Assembly (NCBI GenBank): GCA_018058135.1
Contig: JAGPCK010000003.1
Span: 1-64,000, forward strand
Direction of reading: 5' to 3'
From: Bacteroidia bacterium
GTDB lineage: Bacteria > Bacteroidota > Bacteroidia > UKL13-3
Length of the DNA: 64,000 nucleotides
In this document: in pieces, positions 29,597 through 38,567 of the stretch
Position numbering within the stretch: position 1 is the first letter of the stretch
How the letters are laid out: each line of letters opens with the position of its first letter
Position numbers and translations under genes: made by a program
Notes under the pieces: model-generated
The model's input: only the letters and a program-made list of their open reading frames with translations
Told to the model about the DNA's origin: nothing
Database searches by the model: none

Positions 29597-31408
29597 CTAG
29601 TCTATATTTTCAGGTAGCGTATAAGTACGGTCTTTGTTTTTCTCTTTCAAATAAGGCATTAAGGGCGCAAAGTATTCCAGCATGGATGCAGCACTTAATT
29701 CACTTCCGGTTTTTTCTTTTAAAACATCGCGCCAGTTTTTGCCGGCACCATATTTCATAATATCGCGAAGGAAATCACCTGTTTCTTTACTGCCAAAATA
29801 ATTGGTATTGCGCGGGTCTTGCTTCAATATGTTTTTGGCAATATGGTTGTGAATCTGGTAAAGCAGTATGTAGGAGATGGCGTAATCATAGTATTGTGCA
29901 GCATCGTCATTGATATGTGTTTTGCTTGCAGCATCACAATACTCTTCGCTTCGATTAGTGGGAGGGACAACGCCCTGGTATTTTTTTACCAGTTCCCACC
30001 AGCGCGTATTGTATTGGTCGGCTGGTAGGTTTTTAACATATAAATCGTGCTCAAAGTGTGTCATGGTTCCGGCTGAGAACGGAATAAATACTACGGAGTT
30101 GAGCGCTTGTTTCAATAAGGTTTGCATCTCATCCGTTTGTGTATTGGCAGGCAACAAACCATTGTTGGCTAGGAAAGCATTTTGCATGGCGGCCAGTCCT
30201 ATCATGGTGCCGAATGCTTCGTGGTAGGCACGGTTAGCACCCTCACGCAATACAGGTGGAACTTCGGGAGTGCTATAGGTCATGTAATAGTAAATGTGTC
30301 CCAGTTCGTGGTTTACTGTTTCGTACCATTCTGTGTTGGGGATAACACTCATCAATGAGCGTACATCTTTGTTCAAATCCATGTGCCAGGCACTGGCGTG
30401 GTTATTCTTTTTGTATTTAGCATCAGCGGGAACCGGGTAAAGGCTCGATTTGTCATAGAAAGATTTGGGTAGCTCATCAAAACCCAGGCTTACATAAAAG
30501 CGCTCACCCTCTTTTACTACCCACTCGGCAGTTTTTGTTTTGAGTACAGAGTCGAGGTTCATACCTTCCACATTAACCATAGCACTCCAGTCTTGCGACC
30601 AGCGGTTGGTGAGCCAGTGTGCCGGTATATAATCAGGCACGTTTGACTTGTACTTAGCCGCCAGTTCGTAACGTGCATAGGTATGCAATTCACGGTACAA
30701 TGGCCAAAGCTCTTTAATAAATTTTTTATTAAGCGCCATCATTTCTTCAGAAGTCATTCCGTAGTCAGATACCTGATAGGTAAAGTAATCAGGATAGCCT
30801 AAACCTTTTACTGTTTCATTGCGCAGACGCTGTAAATGCTGGAGGCCGTTCTTAAGAGTTTTGCCTACCTCTTTGCTCGATTCCCATGCAGCCTGACGTT
30901 TTGCTAAGTCATTTTCTTCATTGAGAGTGGCATCAATATCATTGGTGGAAACAGATTTGCCGTTCATCTTAAAATCATATCCGAAGAGTTTTTCTGTTTG
31001 TGCAGTTTCTGCCTTGATGCGTTCTTTTACAATATCGCTGAGTGTCTCAGGGTTGTTGGCTGCGAGATAGAGTACTTTCTCCAGTTGTTTGATCTGTAAT
31101 GACGTGAGTTCTTTTTTATTTTCAAGAAATTTACGTGCTGTTTCAATGTTTGTTTTGCTACCGGTAAAGGCAGCATAAGCTTCATTTGTTGCTTCCGCTG
31201 CTTTGGCATTAGTGCTGTCACCTTCAATAATCATAGTGTTTACTTTCCATTGAGCTTCATTGGCCGCTGTAGAAAGTTCCACATATTTCTTGTTGTAATC
31301 GTCAAGAAATTTCTGAGCTTCCTGTTGCAGGTTTTTGCCTGTTTGGCCACAAGCGAAAAAGGCCATACTGATTATGGTTAACCAAAATAGTGATTTGATT
31401 TGTTTCAT
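29597..31408 (-). CDS. M2-family peptidyl-dipeptidase (ACE-like) lipoprotein
   Basis: The protein is 603 aa, with lipoprotein signal MKQIKSLFWLTIISMAFFAC (Cys20). The gluzincin motif VNHELGHIYYY has zinc ligands His367 and His371 with Glu368, and REGANRAYHEAFGTM supplies Glu397 as third ligand. This REGAN...HEA arrangement is that of angiotensin-converting-enzyme-type peptidases. It removes C-terminal dipeptides from oligopeptides, presumably in the periplasm or outer membrane. It is monocistronic between two clear terminators. The physiological substrate is unknown. Confidence 0.92.
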   Translation of the reverse strand: MKQIKSLFWLTIISMAFFACGQTGKNLQQEAQKFLDDYNKKYVELSTAANEAQWKVNTMIIEGDSTNAKAAEATNEAYAAFTGSKTNIETARKFLENKKELTSLQIKQLEKVLYLAANNPETLSDIVKERIKAETAQTEKLFGYDFKMNGKSVSTNDIDATLNEENDLAKRQAAWESSKEVGKTLKNGLQHLQRLRNETVKGLGYPDYFTYQVSDYGMTSEEMMALNKKFIKELWPLYRELHTYARYELAAKYKSNVPDYIPAHWLTNRWSQDWSAMVNVEGMNLDSVLKTKTAEWVVKEGERFYVSLGFDELPKSFYDKSSLYPVPADAKYKKNNHASAWHMDLNKDVRSLMSVIPNTEWYETVNHELGHIYYYMTYSTPEVPPVLREGANRAYHEAFGTMIGLAAMQNAFLANNGLLPANTQTDEMQTLLKQALNSVVFIPFSAGTMTHFEHDLYVKNLPADQYNTRWWELVKKYQGVVPPTNRSEEYCDAASKTHINDDAAQYYDYAISYILLYQIHNHIAKNILKQDPRNTNYFGSKETGDFLRDIMKYGAGKNWRDVLKEKTGSELSAASMLEYFAPLMPYLKEKNKDRTYTLPENID

Positions 31409-31474
31409 ACGTTTGTAATTTGATATAGCTAGTTATTCTGTTTTTTAATGTTGCTCAACATTATCCGATAAAAC

Positions 31475-31507
31475 AAAACCCTGTTTCGATGAACGAAACA
31501 GGGTTTT
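31475..31507 (-). terminator. Terminator of the OmpA-family gene
   Basis: AAAACCCTGTTTCG pairs with CGAAACAGGGTTTT (14 bp, 5-nt loop), 31 nt beyond the OmpA stop; on the minus strand it is followed by GTTTT. Confidence 0.85.
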
Positions 31508-31537
31508 GAAGGATTGTTATTTATTGTTAAATCTTGA

Positions 31538-33034
31538 TTAGTAATCGAGTTTAAATTCTACCCTACGGTTTTGTGCGCGACCTTTAGGTGTTTTGTTATC
31601 GGCCACCGGTTTAGTAGAACCCATACCTGTTGCAGTCATGCGTGAAGGATCTACACCTTTTGATTCAAGATACTTCTTCACGGCCTCAGTTCTGCGTTGT
31701 GAAAGTTGCATGTTTTTCTCAGGATCTCCCACATCATCTGTGTGACCTTCAATGGAAACTTTGAGTTCTTTATCTGCATTTAATATAGCAGCTAAAACGT
31801 TCAGGTCATCAAATGATTCTTTTTTGATAACATCTTTTCCTGATTCGAAGAATACTCCTTTAGCAGCTACAGCCACTTTCTTCATTACCTCAGCTTTAAT
31901 TTCAGGACAACCTCTGTTTGCAGCAATACCAGCAACAGTTGGACAACGGTCTTCTGCATCATCGATACCGTCTTTGTCTGTATCAACAAACGGACAACCT
32001 TGTTTAGCTGCAATACCTGCTTCATTAGGGCATTTGTCTAAGCTGTTTTGAATGCCATCACCGTCAGTATCAGGGCAACCTTCAAACTGTGCAATACCTG
32101 CTTCGGTAGGGCATTTATCAAGTGCATCCTGAATTCCGTCACCGTCAGTATCAGGGCAACCTTCAAACTGGCGAATACCCGGGGTTTCAGGGCATTTATC
32201 TTCTGTATCCACGATGCTGTCTTTGTCAGAGTCAAGGTCGCAACCCACAGAGTCAACCGCATAACCCGGACGCGTGGTTTTACATTTATCGTATTTGTTG
32301 GCAACACCATCGTTGTCATCATCTTTCATTTTCTTAGGTCTGGCTCCAGCGGCAGCATCACCAAAAGGAAGGTTGTATTTGATGCCTGCTGCATAATACA
32401 AAAACTGGTCGTTGTCAGACCATTTTGCAGCACGGTGAATACCATCCCAAGAATCACTCATGGTGTAGTTGTATGTGATTTGTCCATAGGCCGAAAGGTT
32501 GTCATTGATAGGATAGTCAAATCCTGCACCCATAGGCCAGTTGAATTTGTAGGCAGATTCTACTTGTTTGTTAACATAGTTGCCATCATACAAGTGAAAG
32601 CCGAAGTTGGTTTTGATAAAGTAATTAAATCCACCCAAGCCCATGAAAACATAGGGGCGAATTTTAGTGTCTTCTTTTAAAAGTTTTCCGTTGCTGAACT
32701 TGTATTTTCCTCCAACAAAGTAATCTGCAATGTGTCCGCCAAAACTGTATGTCTGAAACTCACCTTTTTTGGAAAGGTATCCGATTTGACCCCAGTTGGC
32801 ATTCACCATGGCGTCAAGTGACGGGCTTACATAATAATTAAGGGAGATGCCTCCGGTAGGGTGAAATACCTGATCGTTTAAAAATGACCAGTAACCCAAA
32901 TCACCATGGTATTCACGTTGACCGAAGTGTAGTCCTACAGCAAGCCTGCGGTCTGCTGTTTGAGCCATTGAGGTAGCCCATGTCAAACAGGCCATTACAA
33001 CAACTAAAAGTTTAGTAAAACTTTGTCTTCTCAT
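31538..33034 (-). CDS. OmpA-family outer membrane protein with thrombospondin type 3 repeats
   Basis: The 498-aa protein has a signal peptide ending MAQ and an 8-strand beta-barrel-like N-terminal half (about 25-225, with GLHFGQREYHGDLGYW). A calcium-binding region of about 5 thrombospondin-3 units follows (240-370, DTDGDGIQD..DKCP). The C-terminal peptidoglycan-binding OmpA domain (385-498) has SIEGHTDDVGDPEKN and LSQRRTEAVKKYL. It is a major outer membrane protein linking membrane to peptidoglycan. The ATG start is clear and the leader is about 50 nt. Confidence 0.95.
   Translation of the reverse strand: MRRQSFTKLLVVVMACLTWATSMAQTADRRLAVGLHFGQREYHGDLGYWSFLNDQVFHPTGGISLNYYVSPSLDAMVNANWGQIGYLSKKGEFQTYSFGGHIADYFVGGKYKFSNGKLLKEDTKIRPYVFMGLGGFNYFIKTNFGFHLYDGNYVNKQVESAYKFNWPMGAGFDYPINDNLSAYGQITYNYTMSDSWDGIHRAAKWSDNDQFLYYAAGIKYNLPFGDAAAGARPKKMKDDDNDGVANKYDKCKTTRPGYAVDSVGCDLDSDKDSIVDTEDKCPETPGIRQFEGCPDTDGDGIQDALDKCPTEAGIAQFEGCPDTDGDGIQNSLDKCPNEAGIAAKQGCPFVDTDKDGIDDAEDRCPTVAGIAANRGCPEIKAEVMKKVAVAAKGVFFESGKDVIKKESFDDLNVLAAILNADKELKVSIEGHTDDVGDPEKNMQLSQRRTEAVKKYLESKGVDPSRMTATGMGSTKPVADNKTPKGRAQNRRVEFKLDY
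32055..32216 (-). repeat. Two tandem 81-bp units in the thrombospondin-3 region
   Basis: The block starting CCATCACCGTCAGTATCAGG at 32055 recurs at 32136 (one base different over the first 35), 81 nt apart, encoding two near-identical 27-residue calcium-binding repeats. They lie inside the OmpA-family gene. Such repeats can expand or contract by recombination. Confidence 0.7.
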
Positions 33035-33084
33035 ATCTTTAGGTAGTTAAAAAGTTCATAAAAATAATGTAAACATTAGTAAAA

Positions 33085-33092
33085 CAAAACTA
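33085..33092 (-). promoter_or_regulatory. Possible -7 box of the OmpA-family gene
   Basis: The minus strand reads TAGTTTTG, a TAnnTTTG match about 50 nt upstream of the ATG. No TTTG -33 at the canonical distance is visible. Confidence 0.35.
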
Positions 33093-33167
33093 ATACTCAA
33101 AAAAGAGTACTAATTCTCCTTTTTTGAGGAAGTTATGTTTTTGCAAGTTATGTTTTTGTCGTAAATA

Positions 33168-33198
33168 AAAAAAGCCTCCGGATATTTCAGAGGCTTTT
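33168..33198 (-). terminator. Terminator of pdhB
   Basis: AAAAGCCTC pairs with GAGGCTTTT around an 11-nt loop; on the minus strand the stem is followed by TTTTTATT. It is 28 nt beyond the pdhB stop. Confidence 0.85.
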
Positions 33199-33225
33199 AT
33201 GGGGTAATTTCTTTATTTTCAGTTA

Positions 33226-34203
33226 TCAAGCATACATAACACTTTTGATTGCCTCTTTAGTACGGGAAACATTAGGCAGAAATTCTTCTACAAAGGTTGG
33301 GGCATAACCCAATGGCACATCGCGTGTTGTTATACGTTTAATAGGTGCGTCAAGGTAATCAAAGGCTTCTTTTTGTACCATGTAAGTAATCTCAGAGGAG
33401 ATGGAGGCCAAAGGCCATGCTTCTTCTACAATGACTAACCGGTTGGTCTTTTTAACAGATTCAATAACGGTTGCGTAATCCAGCGGGCGAACAGTTCGCA
33501 TATCTATTACTTCAGCAGAAATGCCCTCCTGAGCTAATTCTTCAGCCGTAGCCAATGCAACCTTCATTATTTTTCCAAAGGAAACAATGGTAACGTCAGT
33601 ACCAACCCGTTTTATATCTGCTTTGCCAATAGGGATGAGGTACTCTACTTCAGGTACTTCTCCCTTATCGCCATACATTTGTTCTGATTCCATGAAAATC
33701 ACAGGGTCATTATCGCGAATGGCGGATTTCAAAAGACCTTTCGCATCGTAGGGGTTAGAGGGGACCACTACTTTTAATCCGGGGCAGTTGGCATACCAAT
33801 TTTCAAACGCCTGTGAATGCTGAGCTCCCAATTGTCCGGCAGAACCTGTAGGGCCCCTGAAAACAATAGGTACATTGAATTGACCACCGCTCATTTGGTA
33901 TATTTTAGCGGCTGCGTTAATCACCTGGTCAATGGCAACCAAAGAAAAGTTGAAGGTCATAAATTCAATCACCGGGCGCAATCCGTTCATAGCTGCCCCT
34001 ACGCCAATGCCGGCAAAACCCAACTCCGCAATGGGTGTGTCAATCACCCGTTTCTCACCAAACTCTTCCAGCATTCCCTGGCTCACTTTGTATGCTCCGT
34101 TGTACTCGGCCACTTCTTCACCCATCAAAAAGATATTTTCATCCTTGCGCATTTCTTCGCTCAAGGCTTCTCTCAGGGCTTCACGAAATTGTATTACTCT
34201 CAT
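33226..34203 (-). CDS. pdhB: Pyruvate dehydrogenase E1 component, beta subunit
   Basis: The 325-aa protein belongs to the transketolase-like thiamine-diphosphate E1-beta family. It has MGEEVAEYNGAYKVSQGM, DTPIAELGFAGIGVGAAM, GPTGSAGQLGAQHSQ and VPSNPYDAKGLL. Together with E1-alpha it decarboxylates pyruvate in the PDH complex. The alpha subunit and E2/E3 are not adjacent, which is common in this group; branched-chain 2-oxoacid E1-beta is a less likely alternative. The ATG start is clear, and the gene has its own terminator. Confidence 0.92.
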   Translation of the reverse strand: MRVIQFREALREALSEEMRKDENIFLMGEEVAEYNGAYKVSQGMLEEFGEKRVIDTPIAELGFAGIGVGAAMNGLRPVIEFMTFNFSLVAIDQVINAAAKIYQMSGGQFNVPIVFRGPTGSAGQLGAQHSQAFENWYANCPGLKVVVPSNPYDAKGLLKSAIRDNDPVIFMESEQMYGDKGEVPEVEYLIPIGKADIKRVGTDVTIVSFGKIMKVALATAEELAQEGISAEVIDMRTVRPLDYATVIESVKKTNRLVIVEEAWPLASISSEITYMVQKEAFDYLDAPIKRITTRDVPLGYAPTFVEEFLPNVSRTKEAIKSVMYA

Positions 34204-34256
34204 GCTTTTCTTTTTAGCAGGGCAAAAATAGGTTTTTTTTTGAAACCTGTTTCTAC

Positions 34257-34288
34257 TTTGTGTGAAGTAAGAATATACTGTATTTTCG
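34257..34288 (+). promoter_or_regulatory. Likely promoter of the methyltransferase gene
   Basis: TTTG at 34257-34260 is followed after 20 nt by TATTTTCG at 34281-34288, one base from the Bacteroidota -7 consensus TAnnTTTG. The spacing fits the TTTG/TAnnTTTG promoter type. The ATG is 7 nt further, so the 5' leader would be very short. Confidence 0.5.
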
Positions 34289-34295
34289 CAACCGC

Positions 34296-35033
34296 ATGAC
34301 TAAACAGTTTGAATTTAAAGAAATTGACCGGGAAGGTTTTGAAAACCTTGACGTGATAGCCGAAGCAGAAAACTTTAATCGTTGGATGTACGATCAGGTT
34401 AACCCGCATTGCAAAGGCACCATTCTGGAAATTGGCAGTGGTATAGGCAACATCTCTCAGTTTTTTCTGAATAACCACCAGCATTTATATGTAAGTGACC
34501 TTAGAGAGAACTACAGAGCTGAGTTAACCAGAAAGTTTGAAAATCAAAAAACCTTAGGCGGGGTTCTTGATTTGGATATTGTAGCTTCTGATTTTGATAC
34601 CAAGTTCAGCCACTTATTTGAAAAGTTTGATACTATTTTTGCTTTAAACGTGGTGGAGCACATCGAAGATGATAAGCTAGCTATTCACAATTGTCGTAAA
34701 CTTTTGAAAAAAGGAGGGAAGCTCATTATTCTGGTTCCTGCATTTCAATCCTTATACAATGAGTTCGATAAAGAGCTTTACCACTTTCGAAGGTATACCA
34801 AACACACCTTAAACAAACTCTTCAGAGAGAATCAATTTCATCTAATAGAGTCAAGGTATTTTAATGCACTCGGAATTTTGGGTTGGTATGTTTCAGGTAA
34901 AATTCAACGGAATAAAACTATCCCTAAATCGCAGATGAAACTGTACAACATTATTATTCCAATCAGCAAAGTGCTGGATAAGCTCATGTTGAAAAGGGTA
35001 GGACTCTCCGTTATAACAGTTGGGCAAAAATAA
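34296..35033 (+). CDS. SAM-dependent class I methyltransferase
   Basis: The 245-aa protein has the glycine-rich SAM site LEIGSGIGNISQF (about 47-59) and the post-I acid in VSDLRENY. ALNVVEHIEDDKLAIHNCRK is motif III/IV, and the LLKKGGKLIILVPAF segment is typical of type 11/23 methyltransferases. The C-terminus carries a hydrophobic/basic stretch that may contact membrane. The acceptor is unknown. Similar proteins sit next to glycan or lipid genes, but the neighbours here do not tell. It is convergent with the SDR gene (4 nt between the stops). Confidence 0.85.
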   Translation: MTKQFEFKEIDREGFENLDVIAEAENFNRWMYDQVNPHCKGTILEIGSGIGNISQFFLNNHQHLYVSDLRENYRAELTRKFENQKTLGGVLDLDIVASDFDTKFSHLFEKFDTIFALNVVEHIEDDKLAIHNCRKLLKKGGKLIILVPAFQSLYNEFDKELYHFRRYTKHTLNKLFRENQFHLIESRYFNALGILGWYVSGKIQRNKTIPKSQMKLYNIIIPISKVLDKLMLKRVGLSVITVGQK

Positions 35034-35037
35034 CGCT

Positions 35038-35739
35038 CTAAGCTTTCGGTCCTTTGGGTTGCAAAGGGCGTATCTCGAGGTTTACCGTATGAAAATTGTC
35101 GGGCATTTCAAGTGCTTGAATAATGTTTAAGGCAACATCTTCAGGCATCAGCATATAATCATGAGGTTGAATGCCCGGGCTGTTTCTGAAAAAATCTGTT
35201 TTGGTTGAGCCGGGGTAAACACAGGTTACTTTAATTCTGAAATCCCGCACCTCCCTAAACAGTGATTCTGATATTCCTTTTACGGCCCACTTGGTTCCGC
35301 AGTATGCTGAGACTTGTGGCATACCTTCCAAAGCAGCCGTTGATGCGATATTGATAATGTGTCCGTATTGTTGTTTTTTCATTTGCGGTAAAGCCATTTT
35401 GGTGCAATGGAAAAGACCTTTCACATTGGTATCAAACAGTTCGTCCCACTGTTCGTAACTGATGTCTTCCAAAAATCCGAAGTAACCCAGGCCGGCATTG
35501 TTCATCAGGATATGCAACTCGTCACCCCATTGTTTTCGTACCAATTCAAAAGCATGTTCAACCTGTTCGTGTTTTCTGATGTCGCAGGAAATAAAGATTA
35601 AATTCTCATGTGTGTAATCCGGAGCATTTCTGCCTAAGCCGGCCACTTTGCATCCTTTGTTCAGCAGTTGTTGTGCAGTTGCTTTTCCAATGCCTTTACT
35701 TATGCCGGTTACAATGGCTATTTTGTTTTTTAAGTCCAT
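35038..35739 (-). CDS. Short-chain dehydrogenase/reductase
   Basis: The 233-aa classical SDR has IVTGISKGIGKATAQ (NAD(P)-binding TGxxxGIG), NNAG at about 85-88, a catalytic Ser in NIASTAAL, and YCGTKWAVKG (Tyr-x3-Lys). A basic residue after beta-2 (GRNAPD) suggests NADP. The substrate cannot be deduced. Its ATG is 1 nt after the prmC stop on the same strand, so the two are co-transcribed. Confidence 0.9.
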   Translation of the reverse strand: MDLKNKIAIVTGISKGIGKATAQQLLNKGCKVAGLGRNAPDYTHENLIFISCDIRKHEQVEHAFELVRKQWGDELHILMNNAGLGYFGFLEDISYEQWDELFDTNVKGLFHCTKMALPQMKKQQYGHIINIASTAALEGMPQVSAYCGTKWAVKGISESLFREVRDFRIKVTCVYPGSTKTDFFRNSPGIQPHDYMLMPEDVALNIIQALEMPDNFHTVNLEIRPLQPKGPKA

Positions 35740-35740
35740 G

Positions 35741-36598
35741 TTATTGTTGGAATTTTGCAGTAACCATACGGTCTTTTCCCTGCATATCTTTTAAAATTTC
35801 TGTTTCGGTAAAATTGTTTTGTTGAAGTAACTCAGCTACCTGTGAAGCGAAAGACTCATTGCATTCCAAAAACAACATTCCTCCTTTATTCAGGTGTTTT
35901 AAGGCAAGTGCAGTTATGGCTTTGTAAAACTGTAAAGGGTCGTTATTGGTTACAAACAACGCCTGATGTGGTTCATGCAGCAATACATTGTTTTTCATAT
36001 CAGTCTTTTCAGCTTCAGTAATGTAGGGCGGGTTGCTCACTATAGCATCAAACTTTTCCAAACCTGAGCAAGATGACTGATTCAGTATATCCAGTTGCTC
36101 AAAACGCACTTTAGCGGCATTAAGATTAGCTGCATTTTTTTTAGCCACCGTCAGCGCTTCTGACGAAATATCAATGGCCATAACATCTGCTTCAGGTAAT
36201 TCCAGTTGCAGGGAGATGGCAATACATCCGCTACCGGTACCCATATCAAGGATGGATGCTTTCCGGCCACGGTACTCTTTCACTACACGGTAAACCAACT
36301 CTTCGGTTTCTTTTCGTGGTATAAGAACAGCAGCATCTACAAAGAATTTCTGTTTGTAGAACCAAGCGTAACCAAAGGCGTATTGCACCGGTTGATGCTG
36401 CATTAAACTGTGCAGGTATTTGTAAACTCGAAACGTAAACGTTTCTGAGATTTCCTCCCGATCAAGAGTACGAAGCTTGCTTCTGCTGAAACCGGAGGCT
36501 TCTTCCAGCAACATCCAGGTGATTTGTTCTGCTTCATCATTGTCGTAAATTGAAGCGAGTTCTAAGGTCACTTTTTGCTGAAATTCTTTGTATGTCAT
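35741..36598 (-). CDS. prmC: Release factor glutamine N5-methyltransferase
   Basis: PrmC methylates the GGQ glutamine of peptide-chain release factors. The 285-aa sequence from the ATG (MTYKEFQQKV) has an N-terminal helical domain with QPVQYAFGYAWFYKQKFFVD and VLIPRKETEELV. It continues with ILDMGTGSGCIAISL, and the substrate-binding NPPYI at about 193-197. An upstream TTG start (8 codons) is unnecessary. It is divergent from ribD, with 44 nt between the starts, and followed directly by the SDR. Confidence 0.95.
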   Translation of the reverse strand: MTYKEFQQKVTLELASIYDNDEAEQITWMLLEEASGFSRSKLRTLDREEISETFTFRVYKYLHSLMQHQPVQYAFGYAWFYKQKFFVDAAVLIPRKETEELVYRVVKEYRGRKASILDMGTGSGCIAISLQLELPEADVMAIDISSEALTVAKKNAANLNAAKVRFEQLDILNQSSCSGLEKFDAIVSNPPYITEAEKTDMKNNVLLHEPHQALFVTNNDPLQFYKAITALALKHLNKGGMLFLECNESFASQVAELLQQNNFTETEILKDMQGKDRMVTAKFQQ

Positions 36599-36642
36599 AG
36601 TTGAAAGAGCAGCAAAATACAAAAGAATGGTATTTTCGCACC

Positions 36643-37704
36643 ATGTCAGCTCATCATTTATTTATGCAACGTGCACTGGAATTGGCTCAAAATGGTCACG
36701 GACAGGTTGCTCCCAACCCGATGGTGGGTTGTGTGGTGGTGCACAATAATGAAATAATTGGTGAAGGATGGCACAAAGTATACGGTGGTGCACATGCAGA
36801 GGTGAATGCTATAACATCAGTAACCGATAAATCCCTGTTAGCCCAAAGTGTTTTGTACGTTACTCTGGAACCTTGTAATCACTTCGGCAAAACACCTCCG
36901 TGTACATCGTTAATTCTGGATTTGGGCATAAAGCAGGTAGTTGTTGCTAGCAGCGATCCGAATCCGCTGGTTTCAGGCAGAGGAATAGCACGTTTACAAG
37001 GAGCCGGAGTAAATGTGGAAACAGGAATTTTGAAATCAGCAGCAGATGAATTGAATAAACGTTTTTTTACTTTTCATCAGCAGCAACGTCCTTTTGTGCT
37101 ATTGAAATATGCACAAACCGCTGATAGTTATCTTGGATTGGATGTTCAAAATTCAACTCAGGAAGAGTTTGTTGCACACAAGCAAATTTCAGGTAATGCT
37201 GCACAGCGTTTAACCCACCGATGGAGAAGCGAAGAGCAGGCAGTACTGGTGGGTGCAAATACAGTAATAAACGATAATCCGCAGCTTAATGTAAGGCACT
37301 GGCAGGGCAAAAATCCGGTACGCGTGCTGATTGATGCGAAAGGCCGTGTACCGTTAACAGCTAAATTGTTTGACGGGCTTACCAGAACCATTGTTTTTAC
37401 ATTGAATGCCCCATATTTTAAATCAGTGTCCGCAGAGGTTGTAAAATTGACAACTCAAGAGCCGGTAATCAAACAAGTACTCTATTATCTGTATGCTCAG
37501 CATTTTCTTTCCGTATTGGTAGAAGGAGGTGCTGCAACACTATCCGCATTTATTGACGCAGGTATGTGGGATGAGGCACGTATTTTCACTTCGCCTAAGC
37601 ACTATGGCAAAGGAATAAAAGCACCCGGCATTGACGCAGAGAAAACCATAGAAATTGCTGTAGGTGACGATTCATTAAGCATACTAAAACATCAACAGGC
37701 ATGA
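36643..37704 (+). CDS. ribD: Bifunctional riboflavin deaminase/reductase RibD
   Basis: RibD performs steps 2 and 3 of riboflavin synthesis, deaminating then reducing the pyrimidine intermediate. The 353-aa protein starts at MSAHHLFMQRAL. The deaminase zinc site is HAE (His51, Glu53) plus PCNHFGKTPPC (Cys78, Cys87). The reductase domain carries LKYAQTADSY, VLVGANTVINDNPQLNVR and LVEGGAATLSAFI. TATTTTCG at 36631-36638, five bases before the ATG, is a possible -7 box giving a nearly leaderless mRNA. It overlaps the next gene by 4 nt (ATGA). Confidence 0.95.
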   Translation: MSAHHLFMQRALELAQNGHGQVAPNPMVGCVVVHNNEIIGEGWHKVYGGAHAEVNAITSVTDKSLLAQSVLYVTLEPCNHFGKTPPCTSLILDLGIKQVVVASSDPNPLVSGRGIARLQGAGVNVETGILKSAADELNKRFFTFHQQQRPFVLLKYAQTADSYLGLDVQNSTQEEFVAHKQISGNAAQRLTHRWRSEEQAVLVGANTVINDNPQLNVRHWQGKNPVRVLIDAKGRVPLTAKLFDGLTRTIVFTLNAPYFKSVSAEVVKLTTQEPVIKQVLYYLYAQHFLSVLVEGGAATLSAFIDAGMWDEARIFTSPKHYGKGIKAPGIDAEKTIEIAVGDDSLSILKHQQA

Positions 37705-38567
37705 CATATCTTTTACTGAGTATTCTTTTTTCCAGCGTGGTGGTGCTTATTTTTAAGTTTTTTGAGAAATATAAGGTAGCCACATTTCAGGCGATAGTTG
37801 TGAACTACGCTGTATGTTTTTTGATGGGTGCTTATTTTTCAGCTCAACCATTTCAAGTCCAAATATTGTCGCAAAATGAATGGTTTCAATGGGCTGCAAT
37901 ATTGGGTATATTATTTATTACAGTGTTTAATGCAATCGGGTGGGTTGCTCAAAAAGTATCGGTTTCGGTGAGTATGGTTGCCGCGAAAATGTCAGTGATA
38001 ATCCCGCTCTTATTTGCAGTAGTAATTTTGGGTGAAAGTATGAACGCACTTAAGCTGTCGGGTATATTGCTTTCTATGGCAGCCTTGTATTTTGTGGTAG
38101 GAAGAAATGAACAGGTGCATTCAAATGGATTCTCGGTTTACCTGTATCCGTTGTTGGTTTTTACAGGCAGCGGAGCTATAGATTCTATTATGAAATACCT
38201 GCAGGTAAACTATCTGCATCATGTTTCAGTTGATACGGTCCTTACTGTGGTATTCGGTCTGGCATTTATTACCGGATTAATTTTACTGCTTAGAAATGTG
38301 GTAGTATACCGGGAGAAAATTTTGCTACGCAACCTTATCGGGGGAGTGTTGCTGGGGTTGCCCAATTATTTTTCCATGTATTTTCTTTTCCGCACTTTGC
38401 ATCAGCCAAACCTTACCTCTACCCTAGTGTTTCCCATAAATAACATTGGGATTGTGCTGCTCTCTACTTTGCTTGCAGCAGTTTTGTTTAAAGAAAAACT
38501 TACACGAAGGGCTTTATTGGGACTGTTGCTGGCCATTCTATCTATTGCCATCATTGCGTGTTCATGA
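37701..38567 (+). CDS. EamA-family (drug/metabolite transporter superfamily) permease
   Basis: The 288-aa integral membrane protein has ten hydrophobic segments in two EamA halves: first IIPLLFAVVILGESM, second FPINNIGIVLLSTLLAAVLF followed by KEKLTRRALLGLLLAI. The KE motif after the penultimate helix is typical of EamA proteins. The substrate is unknown. Its position between ribD and yigZ makes a metabolite-linked export plausible but unproven. Start ATG overlaps the ribD stop by 4 nt. Confidence 0.85.
   Translation: MTYLLLSILFSSVVVLIFKFFEKYKVATFQAIVVNYAVCFLMGAYFSAQPFQVQILSQNEWFQWAAILGILFITVFNAIGWVAQKVSVSVSMVAAKMSVIIPLLFAVVILGESMNALKLSGILLSMAALYFVVGRNEQVHSNGFSVYLYPLLVFTGSGAIDSIMKYLQVNYLHHVSVDTVLTVVFGLAFITGLILLLRNVVVYREKILLRNLIGGVLLGLPNYFSMYFLFRTLHQPNLTSTLVFPINNIGIVLLSTLLAAVLFKEKLTRRALLGLLLAILSIAIIACS

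Noticed and set aside
31900-32330. Regularly spaced repeats that could suggest a CRISPR array
   Set aside because: The repeats are in-frame thrombospondin-3 coding units without distinct spacers.
32048-32680. 210-codon frame antisense to the OmpA-family gene
   Set aside because: Its composition follows the reverse of the thrombospondin repeats; no signal or domain, and the OmpA gene is unambiguous.
33131-33159. Two copies of AGTTATGTTTTTG beside the pdhB terminator
   Set aside because: A 15-bp period duplication of a simple AT-rich sequence; no associated gene or pattern elsewhere.
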